From the NCBI RefSeq assembly GCF_013111185.1, contig NZ_WVRE01000001.1, forward strand, positions 930,001 through 994,000: DNA of 64,000 nucleotides. Reading direction: 5' to 3'. This document shows, one piece after another, positions 54,382 to 63,227 of this stretch. The stretch comes from Ruegeria sp. HKCCD7303 (GTDB taxonomy: Bacteria; Pseudomonadota; Alphaproteobacteria; Rhodobacterales; Rhodobacteraceae). Made by a program: the position numbers and the translations under genes. Within the stretch, counting starts at the first letter, position 1, and every line of letters starts with the position of its first letter. The notes under the pieces are model-generated. The model made no database searches and was not told the DNA's origin. It saw nothing but the letters and a program-made list of their open reading frames with translations.

Positions 54382-54723
54382 ATGGGCAAGCGCGACGAAT
54401 TGATCGCCAAATACGCAGAAGACCTGAAGGACAAATGTGGGATGGATCCCGATATGGACCTTTTAACCAAGGTTACGATCGGTTGTGGTCCGGCGATCTA
54501 TGACGCAGATGCGGCAACTGTTGCAGCCAGCCAAGAGTCCGAACTGGAAACCGTCAAGAACAACTTCCTGATCAAAAAGCTGGGTCTGGCCGATGGGCCT
54601 GAATTGATGGAAGGGATCAATAAAGCCATGGAAACCTATGGCATGTCCGAGCGTAACAAATACCGCGCTGTGGTCTATTACATGCTGACCAAGCATTTCC
54701 GTAAAGAGTCTGTTTACAGCTGA
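54382..54723 (+). CDS. DUF2853 family protein
   Basis: A 113-residue soluble protein that matches DUF2853: KRDELIAKYAEDLKDKCGMDPDMDLLTKVTIGCGPAIYDADAATVAASQESELETVKNNFLIKKLGL, ending MSERNKYRAVVYYMLTKHF. The family is helical, with known structures but no function. AAGGAG lies 8 nt upstream of the ATG. It is a single-gene unit, 140 nt after the extensin-like gene, followed by an excellent terminator. Confidence 0.87.
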   Translation: MGKRDELIAKYAEDLKDKCGMDPDMDLLTKVTIGCGPAIYDADAATVAASQESELETVKNNFLIKKLGLADGPELMEGINKAMETYGMSERNKYRAVVYYMLTKHFRKESVYS

Positions 54724-54744
54724 TCATCGCGCAAAGTCATTCTG

Positions 54745-54777
54745 CGCCCGTCGACTAATGACGGGCGTTTTGTTTTT
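54745..54777 (+). terminator. Rho-independent terminator after DUF2853 gene
   Basis: CGCCCGTC-GACTAAT-GACGGGCG is a perfect 8-bp stem with a 7-nt loop, followed by TTTTGTTTTT. It begins 22 nt after the stop codon. Confidence 0.92.
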
Positions 54778-54904
54778 GAATTGAAGTTTAGGGACTTGGT
54801 ATTTGAAACCATGGTCATGGTTGGGTTAAGTTTAAACCGTGACCAGGACGGTCAGAACCAGACATTTCCATACGCGTGTGGTGAGTAGGGAGCACGCGGG
54901 GGTA

Positions 54905-54934
54905 GGGAAGGTTCTGCATGGTCAGAACCTTCCC
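54905..54934. terminator. Long perfect hairpin between convergent genes
   Basis: GGGAAGGTTCTG and CAGAACCTTCCC form a perfect 12-bp stem around a 6-nt loop (CATGGT), 8 nt past the stop of the minus-strand gene ending at 54942. The plus strand continues TTATTTGTT; the minus side has no T-run. Probably a terminator for either or both directions, but the DUF2853 gene already has its own. Confidence 0.55.
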
Positions 54935-54941
54935 TTATTTG

Positions 54942-56117
54942 TTATCTAAGCTCATTCAGAATGCGTTCTATAAAGTTGTCGAAACTGTTGGGTTGATTGT
55001 CTGAAGTGCGGTTTGCACCTCCGCCTGCGCCAGCAAGATAGACCTCAATGCGCCCAGGGCGTGTTTTGCTGCCAGAACCTGTGAAGTCCCGCGCAATACC
55101 ACCCAAAGCCTTGGCAGCAAGGTCGGCGTTTTCAGCGTCTGCAGGGTGATAATACCGCACCTGAGTTTCTCTGATCCGATAGCCTACACGCGCGGTCGCA
55201 ACCACATTCGCTTGGCTTTCGTTCAAAAGTTCGAATGCCCGGTCGCTGGTGTCTTGTGATACCCGTGCCGGAACGAACAGTGACACTTCAAGGTCGATCG
55301 AAGGTTTAGAGGGTTGAAGTGGTTTTACCTCAGAGTAATTCGGAGTCGCTGATTGCGTGATCTCTTTGGGCAATGGGTCGAAGACTGCCTGTGTCGGCTG
55401 TAAAGAACTACGCTTGTTCAGCAGGCTGGAAGCGGGATTTTGCGGCGCAACGGGAACTGAAAATGATACTGGTTTGGCAAGCGTTTCCGGAGCCTCCAAA
55501 ACAGGTTCAAGTAAGGAGGGAAGAAACACAATCGGCGGGGCAAGTGATGCTTCGGTTTCTTGCGGTGGTGTTTCATCAATATCAATGGAAGGGGTAACTG
55601 GCTTTTTCTCAAGAATCGGAGCTTGGATTTCTTCCTCAAGCACGGGCGCAGCCGGATCCTCAGGAATTTGCTCGATCGCTGCAGATGTAGGCGAAAGTGT
55701 TTCGTCCAATGCAGGTTCGTCGATAGGATCATTCGATTGCACAACAGAGTTTTCTGGCGTGGACTGTCGTGTTTCAATCACCTTTGTTCCGGCCCAATGC
55801 AGCAAAGCCCCACAAAACAGAGCCGCCAAAATTATAGGGATTCGGCTTTTCGAAGGCGGTTTGCTGACAGGTTCGTTCAGGTGGAGTGAGCGTACCCGTT
55901 CGGACACGATCTCGTCGATCTCAGTGTCATCTGTTGGCGGTAGCAGGTCTGTCTCAGTTGGTTTCAAGCGCGGTGGTTCGCGCGCTTCGACCTTTCCATC
56001 AGCCAGCGCGTTTGCACGCTTTTCGCGCGCCTCTTTCAGGCGCGCTTCCCAGGTTTTTGTGTTCTTCGCAGCGACGGCGTCTTCGAGAATCCCACTGCCG
56101 CCTTTAACGTCAGACAC
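54942..56117 (-). CDS. Hypothetical single-span envelope protein
   Basis: A 391-residue protein not recognised by name. Residues 1-95 are charged and cytoplasmic (TWEARLKEAREKRANALADGKVEAREPP). One span follows (IPIILAALFCGALLHWAG, about 93-112). A long Pro/Glu/Ser-rich, low-complexity linker covers about 115-275. The C-terminal 110 residues look folded: SIDLEVSLFVPARVSQDTSDRAFELLNE and YRIRETQVRYYHPADAENADLAAKALGGIARDF. The last piece resembles the LytR C-terminal or SPOR-like periplasmic modules, with a GSGSKTRPGRIEVYLAG stretch. A cell-wall-associated role is a guess. It stands alone on the minus strand. Confidence 0.75.
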   Translation of the reverse strand: MSDVKGGSGILEDAVAAKNTKTWEARLKEAREKRANALADGKVEAREPPRLKPTETDLLPPTDDTEIDEIVSERVRSLHLNEPVSKPPSKSRIPIILAALFCGALLHWAGTKVIETRQSTPENSVVQSNDPIDEPALDETLSPTSAAIEQIPEDPAAPVLEEEIQAPILEKKPVTPSIDIDETPPQETEASLAPPIVFLPSLLEPVLEAPETLAKPVSFSVPVAPQNPASSLLNKRSSLQPTQAVFDPLPKEITQSATPNYSEVKPLQPSKPSIDLEVSLFVPARVSQDTSDRAFELLNESQANVVATARVGYRIRETQVRYYHPADAENADLAAKALGGIARDFTGSGSKTRPGRIEVYLAGAGGGANRTSDNQPNSFDNFIERILNELR

Positions 56118-56277
56118 GGGGTCACACTTTCAAGAAAGACCGAATTTTATTCGAACACCACCAAGCGTCTGCGGTTGTAAAAACCGCAGATGGCAAGCCC
56201 CCACCCGGCGAAGCCCAGAGAAACATAGCATTTTGTCGAGCGCTTGAGAAGTTTTACGCCAGACACAGGTTTACACG

Positions 56278-56700
56278 TCAATCAGGCTGCGTATCGCCCA
56301 GTGCGCAAATCACCTTCCATTCGTATTCAGTCACCGGCTGCACCGACAAGCGCGAGTTCTTGACCAGCACCATTTCAGCCAGACGTTCGTCCGCCTTGAT
56401 CTGGTCCAGCGTCACCGGTTTGGCAAAGGGCCGAACTGCCTTGATATCCACGCATTCCCACCGTTCATCGTCAGTGGTGCTGTCGGCATGCGCCTCAGCG
56501 CAAACCTCGACGATTCCCACCACCGATTTGTCCTTTTGCGAATGGTAGAAGAACCCCCAATCTCCGATGGCCATCTGCCGCATAAAATTGCGCGCCTGAT
56601 AGTTGCGCACGCCATCCCACTCTTCGCCTGCGTCCCCCTTGGCGACTTGTTGGTCCCAGCTCCAGGTTGAGGGTTCGGACTTGAACAGCCAATATGCCAT
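56278..56700 (-). CDS. EVE-domain protein
   Basis: A 140-residue single EVE (thymocyte nuclear protein 1-like, PUA-related) domain: MAYWLFKSEPSTWSWDQQVAKGDAGEEWDGVRNYQARNFMRQMAIGDWGFFYHSQKDKSVVGIVEV, and KPVTLDQIKADERLAEMVLVKNSRLSVQPVTEYEW. EVE domains bind modified cytosine or RNA bases in some systems, and stand-alone forms are of unknown role in bacteria. The ATG at 56700 shares a base with the YciI-like stop (TGATG). No restriction or methyltransferase gene is adjacent, so a defence role is not indicated. Confidence 0.9.
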   Translation of the reverse strand: MAYWLFKSEPSTWSWDQQVAKGDAGEEWDGVRNYQARNFMRQMAIGDWGFFYHSQKDKSVVGIVEVCAEAHADSTTDDERWECVDIKAVRPFAKPVTLDQIKADERLAEMVLVKNSRLSVQPVTEYEWKVICALGDTQPD

Positions 56701-56969
56701 CAGCCAATCACTTTTTTCCATGGAATCAGGTCAACGGATTGGAACAACCCTGCTTTGGCGTAAGGGTCGTTGTCGGCCCATGTTTGTGCAGCAGCCAAAT
56801 CTTTGACATCCAGAATTACCAGTGAGCCGATCATGGCATCGCCATCCAGCAGAGGGCCAGCCTGCGCCACAACACCTGTTTCCTCGATATACGCCAGATG
56901 CGCGCTGCGATTGTCCAGCCGGGTTTGCAGGGCACCGGGTTTGTCTTTGGCGATGAGAGCGATCAGCAT
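56700..56969 (-). CDS. YciI-family protein
   Basis: An 89-residue protein of the YCII fold: MLIALIAKDKPGALQTRLDNRSAHLAYIEE, then GPLLDGDAMIGSLVILDVKDLAAAQTWADNDPYAKAGLFQSVDLIPWKKVIG. The conserved His in RSAHLAYI and Asp in NDPYAKAGLF are the putative catalytic pair of the YCII family, whose best-known member is a small dehalogenase-like enzyme; substrate here is unknown. AAGGAGG lies 7 nt upstream. It follows gpsA by 1 nt and precedes the EVE gene, so tsaD-gpsA-yciI-EVE are one minus-strand operon. Confidence 0.88.
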   Translation of the reverse strand: MLIALIAKDKPGALQTRLDNRSAHLAYIEETGVVAQAGPLLDGDAMIGSLVILDVKDLAAAQTWADNDPYAKAGLFQSVDLIPWKKVIG

Positions 56970-56970
56970 G

Positions 56971-57933
56971 TTATTCCTCCTTAAGGGGTCGATTGAGTAG
57001 GGTTTGAATGGCCTCAGGTACACTGTAAGCACCGCGACTCAGGTCCGCCACAGTGGTACTGATGGGCATGTCCAAGCCTTCTTTGCTTGCGATGTCGGAC
57101 AAGGCGCAGGCAGTCGCGACACCTTCGACTGTCGTCTGGCTGTCAAAGCGCTGATTTCGACCCAAACTAAGGCCAAAACGATAATTTCGGGACAGATCGG
57201 ATGAGCAGGTCAGCACCAGATCACCCAGCCCGGACAGGCCCATCAGCGTATCTGGTCGCGCCCCGCGCGCTGTGGCGAAACGCTGCATTTCGACAAATCC
57301 GCGTGTCAGCAAAGCCGCCCGCGCACTGTCACCCAACCCGGCACCCATCGTTGCGCCACATGCGATGGCCATGACATTCTTCAATGCCCCGCCCAGCTCG
57401 GCCCCAACCGTGTCGGTCGTGCGATAAAGACGAAGATTTGTCGTTGTTAGCTCGGCTTGCAGCGATTTGCCGATCTGGGCATCTGCACATGCCAGTGTCA
57501 GCGCTGTTGGCAGGCCGCGTGCGATGTCGTCTGCAAAGCTGGGCCCGGTCAGCAGTGCGACGTCGGCGGACGGCACAACACTTTCAATCACGGCTATCGG
57601 ACCGAGGCCCGAGGACAGTTCAATCCCTTTGCAGCAGGCGACCAGCGTTTTGCCCTGCAGCAAGGGCGCATGAGACGTCAAAGCCTGTCGCAGTTTCTGC
57701 ATTGGAACAGCCAGAAGAAGCGTATCTGCTGTGCAAGCTTCCTTGATGTCTGCCGTAGCGGCAATGCTTGGCGGCAGGGTTACACCGGGCAGGCGGGTCT
57801 CGTTTCTTCGCGACATTTGCATTTGTTGCGCCTGCTCCGCATCCCGCGCCCACAACGTCACCGGCCCGTTGCCCGCCAGCGAGATCGCCAGCGCGGTTCC
57901 GAATGCGCCAGAGCCCAGGACAGAAACGCTCAT
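56971..57933 (-). CDS. gpsA: Glycerol-3-phosphate dehydrogenase [NAD(P)+]
   Basis: Reduces dihydroxyacetone phosphate to sn-glycerol 3-phosphate for phospholipid synthesis. The 320-residue protein begins [21 protein letters not shown] (NAD(P) motif residues 7-13), followed by [25 protein letters not shown], and the catalytic Lys region [57 protein letters not shown] is another block. The start overlaps the tsaD stop by 4 nt, the common tsaD-gpsA pairing. Confidence 0.96.
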   Translation of the reverse strand: MSVSVLGSGAFGTALAISLAGNGPVTLWARDAEQAQQMQMSRRNETRLPGVTLPPSIAATADIKEACTADTLLLAVPMQKLRQALTSHAPLLQGKTLVACCKGIELSSGLGPIAVIESVVPSADVALLTGPSFADDIARGLPTALTLACADAQIGKSLQAELTTTNLRLYRTTDTVGAELGGALKNVMAIACGATMGAGLGDSARAALLTRGFVEMQRFATARGARPDTLMGLSGLGDLVLTCSSDLSRNYRFGLSLGRNQRFDSQTTVEGVATACALSDIASKEGLDMPISTTVADLSRGAYSVPEAIQTLLNRPLKEE

Positions 57934-59027
57934 GCCTTGGCTCCTTTCCTACCGCTGCCCAGCATTGCAGGGCTGCGTTGATCCAGTGGCCACCGGGGAC
58001 GTGCGGTCAGGTCTAGGCCGTCGCGTGAGCCGTCGCGAAACCGTTCGAGCCCCACATAGGCGATCATGGCGGCGTTGTCCGTACACAGCGGAAGCGGGGG
58101 GGCCGTGAATCTCGTACCCTTTTCGGCGCAAACAGTCTCTAACGCGGTACGAATGGCCGAATTTGCCGCCACGCCCCCTGCAACGGCGATGACGGGTTCG
58201 GAAGGGTTGAGGGCCAGATACTGGTCCATCGCGCGTCGGGTTTTCTCGGCCAAGGTGTCCACAATCGCCTGTTGGAATCCGGCGCATAAATCCGCGCGGT
58301 CCTGACGGGTCAACCCACCCTTTTCCGCGACGATTTGGTCGCGCATCCGCATCAAAGCCGTTTTCAAACCCGAGAAAGAGAGATCACAGCCGGGCCTGTC
58401 CAGCAGCGGCCGGGGAAAGCGAAAGCGTTTCGGGTCACCTGTGTGGGCTTCAGCTTCGACCGACGGGCCGCCCGGTTGCGGCAGGCCTAGCAAACGCGCG
58501 GTTTTGTCAAAGGCTTCTCCGGGTGCGTCATCAATTGTGCTGCCAAGACGGGTGAACTGTTCTGGCCCGTGGGCGATCAGGTACTGGCAATGGCCGCCCG
58601 AGACCAAAAGCATCAGGTAGGGAAAGCTGATCCCGTCTGTCAGGCGCGGTGTCAGCGCGTGCCCGGCAAGGTGATTGACGCCGATCAGGGGCAAGCCGGT
58701 GGCGGCGCTCAGCCCCTTGGCACACATGACGCCGGACATGACGCCACCGATCAGGCCAGGGCCGGCAGTGACGGCGATGGCGTCCATGTCACGCAGACCA
58801 AGGTCGGCGGCCTCTAGCGCTTGTTTAACGCAGATGTCCAGCTTTTCCGCGTGTGCCCGCGCAGCGATTTCGGGCACAACACCACCATAAGCACTGTGCA
58901 ACTCGGTTTGGCCATGCACCACCGATGACAGGATTTCAGCATCCGCACCTTCGGTTTGGCGCACAACAGCAGCAGCCGTGTCATCACAGCTGCTTTCCAA
59001 TCCCAGCACGGTAAGTGTTTGCACCAT
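57930..59027 (-). CDS. tsaD: tRNA N6-adenosine threonylcarbamoyltransferase TsaD
   Basis: Catalytic subunit transferring threonylcarbamoyl to A37. The 365-residue protein begins [19 protein letters not shown], then [17 protein letters not shown] and [14 protein letters not shown] with metal-binding His residues, [10 protein letters not shown] and [14 protein letters not shown], the ASKHA fold signatures. The ATG at 59027 is chosen because relatives begin at about this point; an upstream ATG at 59048 is in frame. It diverges from hemD over 99 nt. TsaE is encoded at 45917-46390 in this window. Confidence 0.95.
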   Translation of the reverse strand: MVQTLTVLGLESSCDDTAAAVVRQTEGADAEILSSVVHGQTELHSAYGGVVPEIAARAHAEKLDICVKQALEAADLGLRDMDAIAVTAGPGLIGGVMSGVMCAKGLSAATGLPLIGVNHLAGHALTPRLTDGISFPYLMLLVSGGHCQYLIAHGPEQFTRLGSTIDDAPGEAFDKTARLLGLPQPGGPSVEAEAHTGDPKRFRFPRPLLDRPGCDLSFSGLKTALMRMRDQIVAEKGGLTRQDRADLCAGFQQAIVDTLAEKTRRAMDQYLALNPSEPVIAVAGGVAANSAIRTALETVCAEKGTRFTAPPLPLCTDNAAMIAYVGLERFRDGSRDGLDLTARPRWPLDQRSPAMLGSGRKGAKA

Positions 59028-59126
59028 CACCCTGATCCGTTGCATCATGTTACCAACGGCGGGGTATCACCCTGCGCGGATGCAAACAATCCTCAAGGGC
59101 CAAGGCGCCAAACGTTGTATTTGTTG

Positions 59127-59840
59127 ATGACCCGCCCGCGCGCAGCCTCGAAACGGTTTGTCGCGCAGTTGCCGACCCGCACCAGGTCCCGGGTTCAGGT
59201 CATCTATTCCCCGATTCTCGAAATTCGCCCACTGCCCGCTGCGGTTGATACCGTAGGTTTGCAGGGTGTGATCTTTACCTCGGCCAATGCGGTGAACGCG
59301 GCGGCTTCAATGGGTGTCGACCGCGATTTGCCCGCCTATTGCGTTGGCCCCGCGACGACCGGGACAGCCAAGGGCTATGGCTGGCAGGCCGAGATGGCAG
59401 GCACCACAGCCGAAGAGCTTGTGGGGCATCTGTTGAAACATCGACCCCAAAGCCCTTTGTTGCATTTGCGTGGCGAACATACACGAGGCAACATCGCGGG
59501 GCGGCTCACCGAATCCGGCCTGACGGTACGCGAACAGCCGGTTTATCAACAGATTCTGTTGCCGCTAACTTCCGAGGCGACCCAAGCCGCGAACGACGAT
59601 TTGCCGATAATCGCCCCACTTTTTTCGCCTCGAACGGCGCGACATTTTGCCGATATTTGGTCGGGCTCGGCTCCGCTTTGGCTGGCCGCAATCAGCCGCG
59701 CGACGGCTGATCCCCTTTATTCCTTGGACTATACGCACCTGAAGATCGCCAAAGCGCCGACACCCAAGAAAATGCGTAAGGCGGTTAAAAAGCTTGTAAA
59801 ACATGTGTTGCGGGTTGAGAGAGACGAGGTCCCCGATTAA
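59127..59840 (+). CDS. hemD: Uroporphyrinogen-III synthase
   Basis: Cyclises hydroxymethylbilane to uroporphyrinogen III. The 237-residue protein begins MTRPRAASKRFVAQLPTRTRSRVQVIYSPILEIRP and has GVIFTSANAVNAAA, AYCVGPATTGTAKGYGWQAEMAG, LLHLRGEHTRGNIAGRL and ALFSPRTARHFADIW-like blocks (IAPLFSPRTARHF), the poorly conserved but recognisable HemD pattern. Next to the Mic60 homologue and hemY it forms the hemD-mic60-hemY group of alphaproteobacteria. TTG codons at 59121-59126 could extend the start by two residues. Confidence 0.9.
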   Translation: MTRPRAASKRFVAQLPTRTRSRVQVIYSPILEIRPLPAAVDTVGLQGVIFTSANAVNAAASMGVDRDLPAYCVGPATTGTAKGYGWQAEMAGTTAEELVGHLLKHRPQSPLLHLRGEHTRGNIAGRLTESGLTVREQPVYQQILLPLTSEATQAANDDLPIIAPLFSPRTARHFADIWSGSAPLWLAAISRATADPLYSLDYTHLKIAKAPTPKKMRKAVKKLVKHVLRVERDEVPD

Positions 59841-59894
59841 CTTAGCTTGGGCTGTTATTCATCTGAATTTGGATTCGATAAGGGGAATATTGCG

Positions 59895-61109
59895 GTGGCT
59901 GGTAAGAAGAAATCCGACGAAAAGCCGGTGGAAGACCCCAAGGTAGACGACGTTGTTGAATCCGAGCTGCAACAGGAAGGTACGCCTGTTGACCCCGATA
60001 AACCTGTAGCAGAAGACCTTTCCGAAGCCGAAGCCGAAGCCGAAGCCGAAGCCGAAGCCGAAGCCGAAGCCGAAGCCGAAGCTCCGACGGAGGAGATCGC
60101 TCCGGTTGCGGAAAAGACGGTTGAGCGCGTGGTCGAAAAACGCGGTGGCTTTGTGCCTGCTTTGCTGGGCGGTGCCGTTGCTGCCGTGGTCGGATTTGCG
60201 CTGGGCAATGGCGGGTTGCTGCCGGGTGGTGCTGACAATTCTGACGCGCTGGCGGCGATGGAATCGAAACTTGCGGATCAGTCGGATCAAATCGCCAAAC
60301 TGTCACAAGGGCTGACAAACGGCCCGGATACGTCTGGTTTGACGGATCAGATCAAAGCGCTGTCGGATAAATTGACCCCGGTCGAAGGTGACCTGAGCGC
60401 GGTCAAATCCTCGGTTGAAGCGCTGTCCGGTCAGGTCGCGCCTTTGGCGGATCGGATCACAGCGCTTGAGAAAGCTCCAATCGAATCCAATACCTCACCT
60501 GAAGCCACAGCCGCCTTTGAGGCTGAACTGAAAAAGCTCCAGGATTCGCTGGCGGCGCAACGGGCCGAGGTTGAAAAAATGGTGTCGGATGCGCAGGCGC
60601 TTGAGGCGAAAGCATCCGCCGACGCACAAGCTGCGACGAACGCCGCGGTTCTGTCTCGTCTGCGCGGGCAGCTGGATGCAGGACAACCTTATTCCGAACT
60701 GGTTGCTGAACTGAAGTCGGGCGGTGTGGATGTACCGGATGCTTTGACAGGGCCAGCTGAGGAAGGCGTGGAAACCTTGTCATCCTTGCGGGCGACTTTT
60801 GACCCTGCTGCCCGAACTGCACTGGCAGACGCGCGCGATGCGGATAAGGGTACGGGTCTGATCGCTTTCCTACAACGGCAGACAGGAGCACGTTCAGTTA
60901 CGCCGCAGGAAGGCGACGGGCCTGACGCAGTCCTGTCGCGCGCGCATGCCGCATTGGCGGATGGAGACCTGTCCAAAGCGTTAAGCGAACTGAAATCACT
61001 TCCCGAAGCGGCGCAGACCGCGATGGCCGATTGGCAGCAGGCGGCCCAGACACGGGTTGCTGCTGTTGATGCGGCGAACTCATTGGCTTCCAGCCTGAAC
61101 TCGAACTGA
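59895..61109 (+). CDS. mic60: Alphaproteobacterial Mic60/mitofilin-domain protein
   Basis: A 404-residue inner-membrane protein from a GTG start (AAGGGG upstream). Order: acidic N-terminus with ten consecutive Glu-Ala dipeptides encoded by a GAAGCC repeat (60024-60083), a Gly-rich span near residues 88-108 (FVPALLGGAVAAVVGFALGN), a long coiled-coil (about 115-245, with heptad-like LTDQIKALSDKL repeats), and a C-terminal mitofilin-type domain with LRGQLDAGQPYSELVAELKS and ALADGDLSKALSELKSLPEAAQTAMADWQQAA. Homologues are the ancestors of the mitochondrial crista-junction protein Mic60 and shape intracytoplasmic membranes in some species. hemD-mic60-hemY synteny supports the call. Confidence 0.88.
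   Translation: MAGKKKSDEKPVEDPKVDDVVESELQQEGTPVDPDKPVAEDLSEAEAEAEAEAEAEAEAEAEAPTEEIAPVAEKTVERVVEKRGGFVPALLGGAVAAVVGFALGNGGLLPGGADNSDALAAMESKLADQSDQIAKLSQGLTNGPDTSGLTDQIKALSDKLTPVEGDLSAVKSSVEALSGQVAPLADRITALEKAPIESNTSPEATAAFEAELKKLQDSLAAQRAEVEKMVSDAQALEAKASADAQAATNAAVLSRLRGQLDAGQPYSELVAELKSGGVDVPDALTGPAEEGVETLSSLRATFDPAARTALADARDADKGTGLIAFLQRQTGARSVTPQEGDGPDAVLSRAHAALADGDLSKALSELKSLPEAAQTAMADWQQAAQTRVAAVDAANSLASSLNSN
60024..60083 (+). repeat. Hexanucleotide tandem repeat (GAAGCC, ten units) in mic60
   Basis: Nine perfect GAAGCC units followed by one GAAGCT, encoding (Glu-Ala)x10 in the acidic N-terminal region. Because the unit is six bases, gain or loss of copies keeps the frame. Confidence 0.97.
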
Positions 61110-61119
61110 AGGACCTGCC

Positions 61120-62613
61120 ATGCTGTGGTCACTGTTTAAGATCCTTGTCTTTGTTGCGATTATCGGCCTGCTGGCGCTGGGCGGTCACTTCCTGATGCAA
61201 ACCAGTGGCGGGGTGCAGATCACCGTCGCGGGTACGGAATTTACACTGGGGCCGCTGCAATCCGTGATTGCGCTGGGCGTGCTGGTGTTTGCGGTCTGGC
61301 TGTTCTTCAAACTGCTTAGCCTTTTGGTGGCGACGCTGAAGTTCTTGAATGGCGATGAAACGGCCCTGTCGCGGTATTTCGACCGTAGCCGTGAACAGCG
61401 CGGGTATCAGGCTCTGGCAGATGGATTGATGGCTTTGGCTTCAGGTGAAGGGCGTGCGGCCATGACCAAGGCCAACAAGGCCGAAAAGCTGCTCAACAAG
61501 CCGGAATTGACCAATCTATTGGTGGCGCAAGCGGCCGAGATGACGGGCGACACCAAGAAAGCGGCCGACACCTACAAGAAACTCGTGACCAATAACGCGA
61601 CTCGATTTGTCGGCGTGCGCGGGATCATGAAGCAGAAACTGGCCGAAGGTGATGACGAAACCGCTCGCAAGCTGGCCGAAAAGGCGTTGGCAATCAAACC
61701 GCGCCATGCAGAAACGCAAGATGTTCTGCTGAACCTTCAAACCAAGGCGCAGGACTGGGCCGGTGCGCGCTCGACCTTGTCGTCCAAATTAAAGGCCGGT
61801 TACCTGCCGCGCGATGTGTTCAAGCGCCGTGATGCGGTTTTGGCTTTGTCTGAAGCCAAGGACATTCTGGACGAAGACGCCAGCCTGGAACAGCAGGAAC
61901 ATGCAATCGAAGCCAATCGACTGTCGCCAGATCTGGTGCCCGCGGCTGCGATGGCCGCTCGTGCGTATATTGCCAAAGGTAAACCCCGCCCCGCGACCAA
62001 GATCCTGAAAAAAGCCTGGGAGGCGCAGCCGCATCCTGACCTGGCCCACGCTTTCGCCGAGATAGCACCGGATGAGACGCCCGCGCAAAGGATCAAGCGC
62101 TTTACCGCACTTACGCGTATTCACCCCGAGAATATGGAGACCCGTCTGATTCTGGCCGAGTTGAACATCGTGGCCGAAGACTTCCCCGAAGCCCGCCGCG
62201 CGCTGGGGGATGTGGTTGAAAAACAAGGTGATGCGCGGGCGTACACTCTGATGGCGGCGATCGAACGGGGCGAGGGCGCTTCGGACGCTGTTGTACAAGG
62301 CTGGTTGGCCAAGGCGCTCAACGCACCGCGTGGTCCTCAGTGGGTCTGTGACAATTGTCACGACATCCAACCCGAATGGGCCCCGGTCTGCCAGAATTGC
62401 GGCAGCTTCGATACGCTCAGCTGGCAAACGCCGCAAACCCCCGAGATCGCCAGCGCAACCGGTGTCCACATGCTGCCACTCATTGTCGGCGCGCTTGAGG
62501 ATCAGTCGGACGAACCTGAAGAGGTGGAACCATTGGACGAAACCGACACAGTTGATGTGACGGCAGAGCCTGCTGAGTCTGCGGACGAGGCAGGAGTGCA
62601 GAAACAAGCCTGA
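61120..62613 (+). CDS. hemY: HemY-like TPR membrane protein
   Basis: A 497-residue protein named after its position in heme operons; not the protoporphyrinogen oxidase of Gram-positives. Two N-terminal spans (LFKILVFVAIIGLLALGGHFLM and LQSVIALGVLVFAVWLFFKLLSLLV) precede the HemY_N domain, then TPR-like helical repeats cover about 100-400. A C-terminal four-Cys ribbon has Cys410, Cys413, Cys424 and Cys427 (WVCDNCHD... VCQNCGSF), resembling the rubredoxin-like module of LapB, and an acidic tail follows. 10 nt after mic60, so co-transcribed with hemD and mic60. Confidence 0.9.
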   Translation: MLWSLFKILVFVAIIGLLALGGHFLMQTSGGVQITVAGTEFTLGPLQSVIALGVLVFAVWLFFKLLSLLVATLKFLNGDETALSRYFDRSREQRGYQALADGLMALASGEGRAAMTKANKAEKLLNKPELTNLLVAQAAEMTGDTKKAADTYKKLVTNNATRFVGVRGIMKQKLAEGDDETARKLAEKALAIKPRHAETQDVLLNLQTKAQDWAGARSTLSSKLKAGYLPRDVFKRRDAVLALSEAKDILDEDASLEQQEHAIEANRLSPDLVPAAAMAARAYIAKGKPRPATKILKKAWEAQPHPDLAHAFAEIAPDETPAQRIKRFTALTRIHPENMETRLILAELNIVAEDFPEARRALGDVVEKQGDARAYTLMAAIERGEGASDAVVQGWLAKALNAPRGPQWVCDNCHDIQPEWAPVCQNCGSFDTLSWQTPQTPEIASATGVHMLPLIVGALEDQSDEPEEVEPLDETDTVDVTAEPAESADEAGVQKQA

Positions 62614-62939
62614 GCGCATCAATGACCATTGGTGTGGCGGCGTCATATCCGCTTGTTTGTTGTCGTCAGGCGCGGGCTGGTTGTTTTTTAAGCTTCCGGC
62701 TTACCGCGACTGGGATTGCCAATGAAATGGTGACCAGGCGCACTGCAAGCGAATATGGGTCCGCGTCAATCAAATCCGCACCCTTGCCGGAATTCAGCGT
62801 GATGACACACAGCTAGCAGTACCGTTTTGATCTGCAATCGGCACCGATGCCGAACCGAAAGCAGGATTCAAGCAGTGTTCGGCAGTCACAGAACAACCGT
62901 ACGAGAACCACGTTTGAATTCAGGTTTTTAGGAAGAATT
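62614..62939. other. Intergenic region with no supported gene
   Basis: About 326 nt between hemY and tRNA-Leu. A 48-codon minus-strand frame (62666-62812) lacks an ATG and a ribosome site; a plus-strand frame (62622-62816) also lacks support. I see no terminator hairpin with a T-run, no repeat and no RNA gene. It may hold the hemY 3' end and tRNA trailer signals. Confidence 0.6.
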
Positions 62940-63026
62940 TGGTGCCCAGGAGAGGACTCGAACCTCCACGTCCATACGGACACTAGCACCTGAAGCTAGC
63001 GCGTCTACCAATTCCGCCACCTGGGC
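62940..63026 (-). tRNA. tRNA-Leu (CAG)
   Basis: Read on the minus strand, GCCCAGG at the 5' end pairs with CCTGGGC near the 3' end. The D-arm (GGCGGAATTGGTAGACGC), the anticodon stem CTAGC/GCTAG with loop TTCAGGT (anticodon CAG), a long class II variable arm and the T-arm with GGTTCGAGTCC are all present. The CCA tail is encoded (62940-62942). The long variable arm fits leucine. It decodes CUG, a very frequent codon in this GC-rich genome. Confidence 0.97.
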
Positions 63027-63227
63027 AGGTGTCGTGAGGGGGCGTTTAAGCCCAGTGGCAGAGGGCGTCAACCAGATTCGCGGAGATTTTTGAAAGTTTT
63101 TTGAATTTGGGCTTTGCCCCCCGATTTGTGCCTTTGAATTTCACCATCCTCGCGGCGAATTAGCGCCTTGTTTGAAAGGGCTGCGGGCGTTAGGTCTAGG
63201 GCGCAATTTCTCAGCAGGAGCCCTCTC

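Noticed and set aside
56278..56969. EVE and YciI genes as part of a defence island
   Set aside because: They are in a housekeeping operon with gpsA and tsaD; no nuclease, methyltransferase or mobile element is near.
59850..60240. Long opposite-strand open frames over the Mic60 repeat, rich in Ser-Ala or Leu-Arg
   Set aside because: These are shadows of the GAAGCC repeat and GC-rich codon bias of the real gene.
62666..62812. A 48-codon minus-strand frame encoding a short hydrophobic peptide
   Set aside because: It has no ATG and no ribosome-binding site, and the length is within chance expectation.
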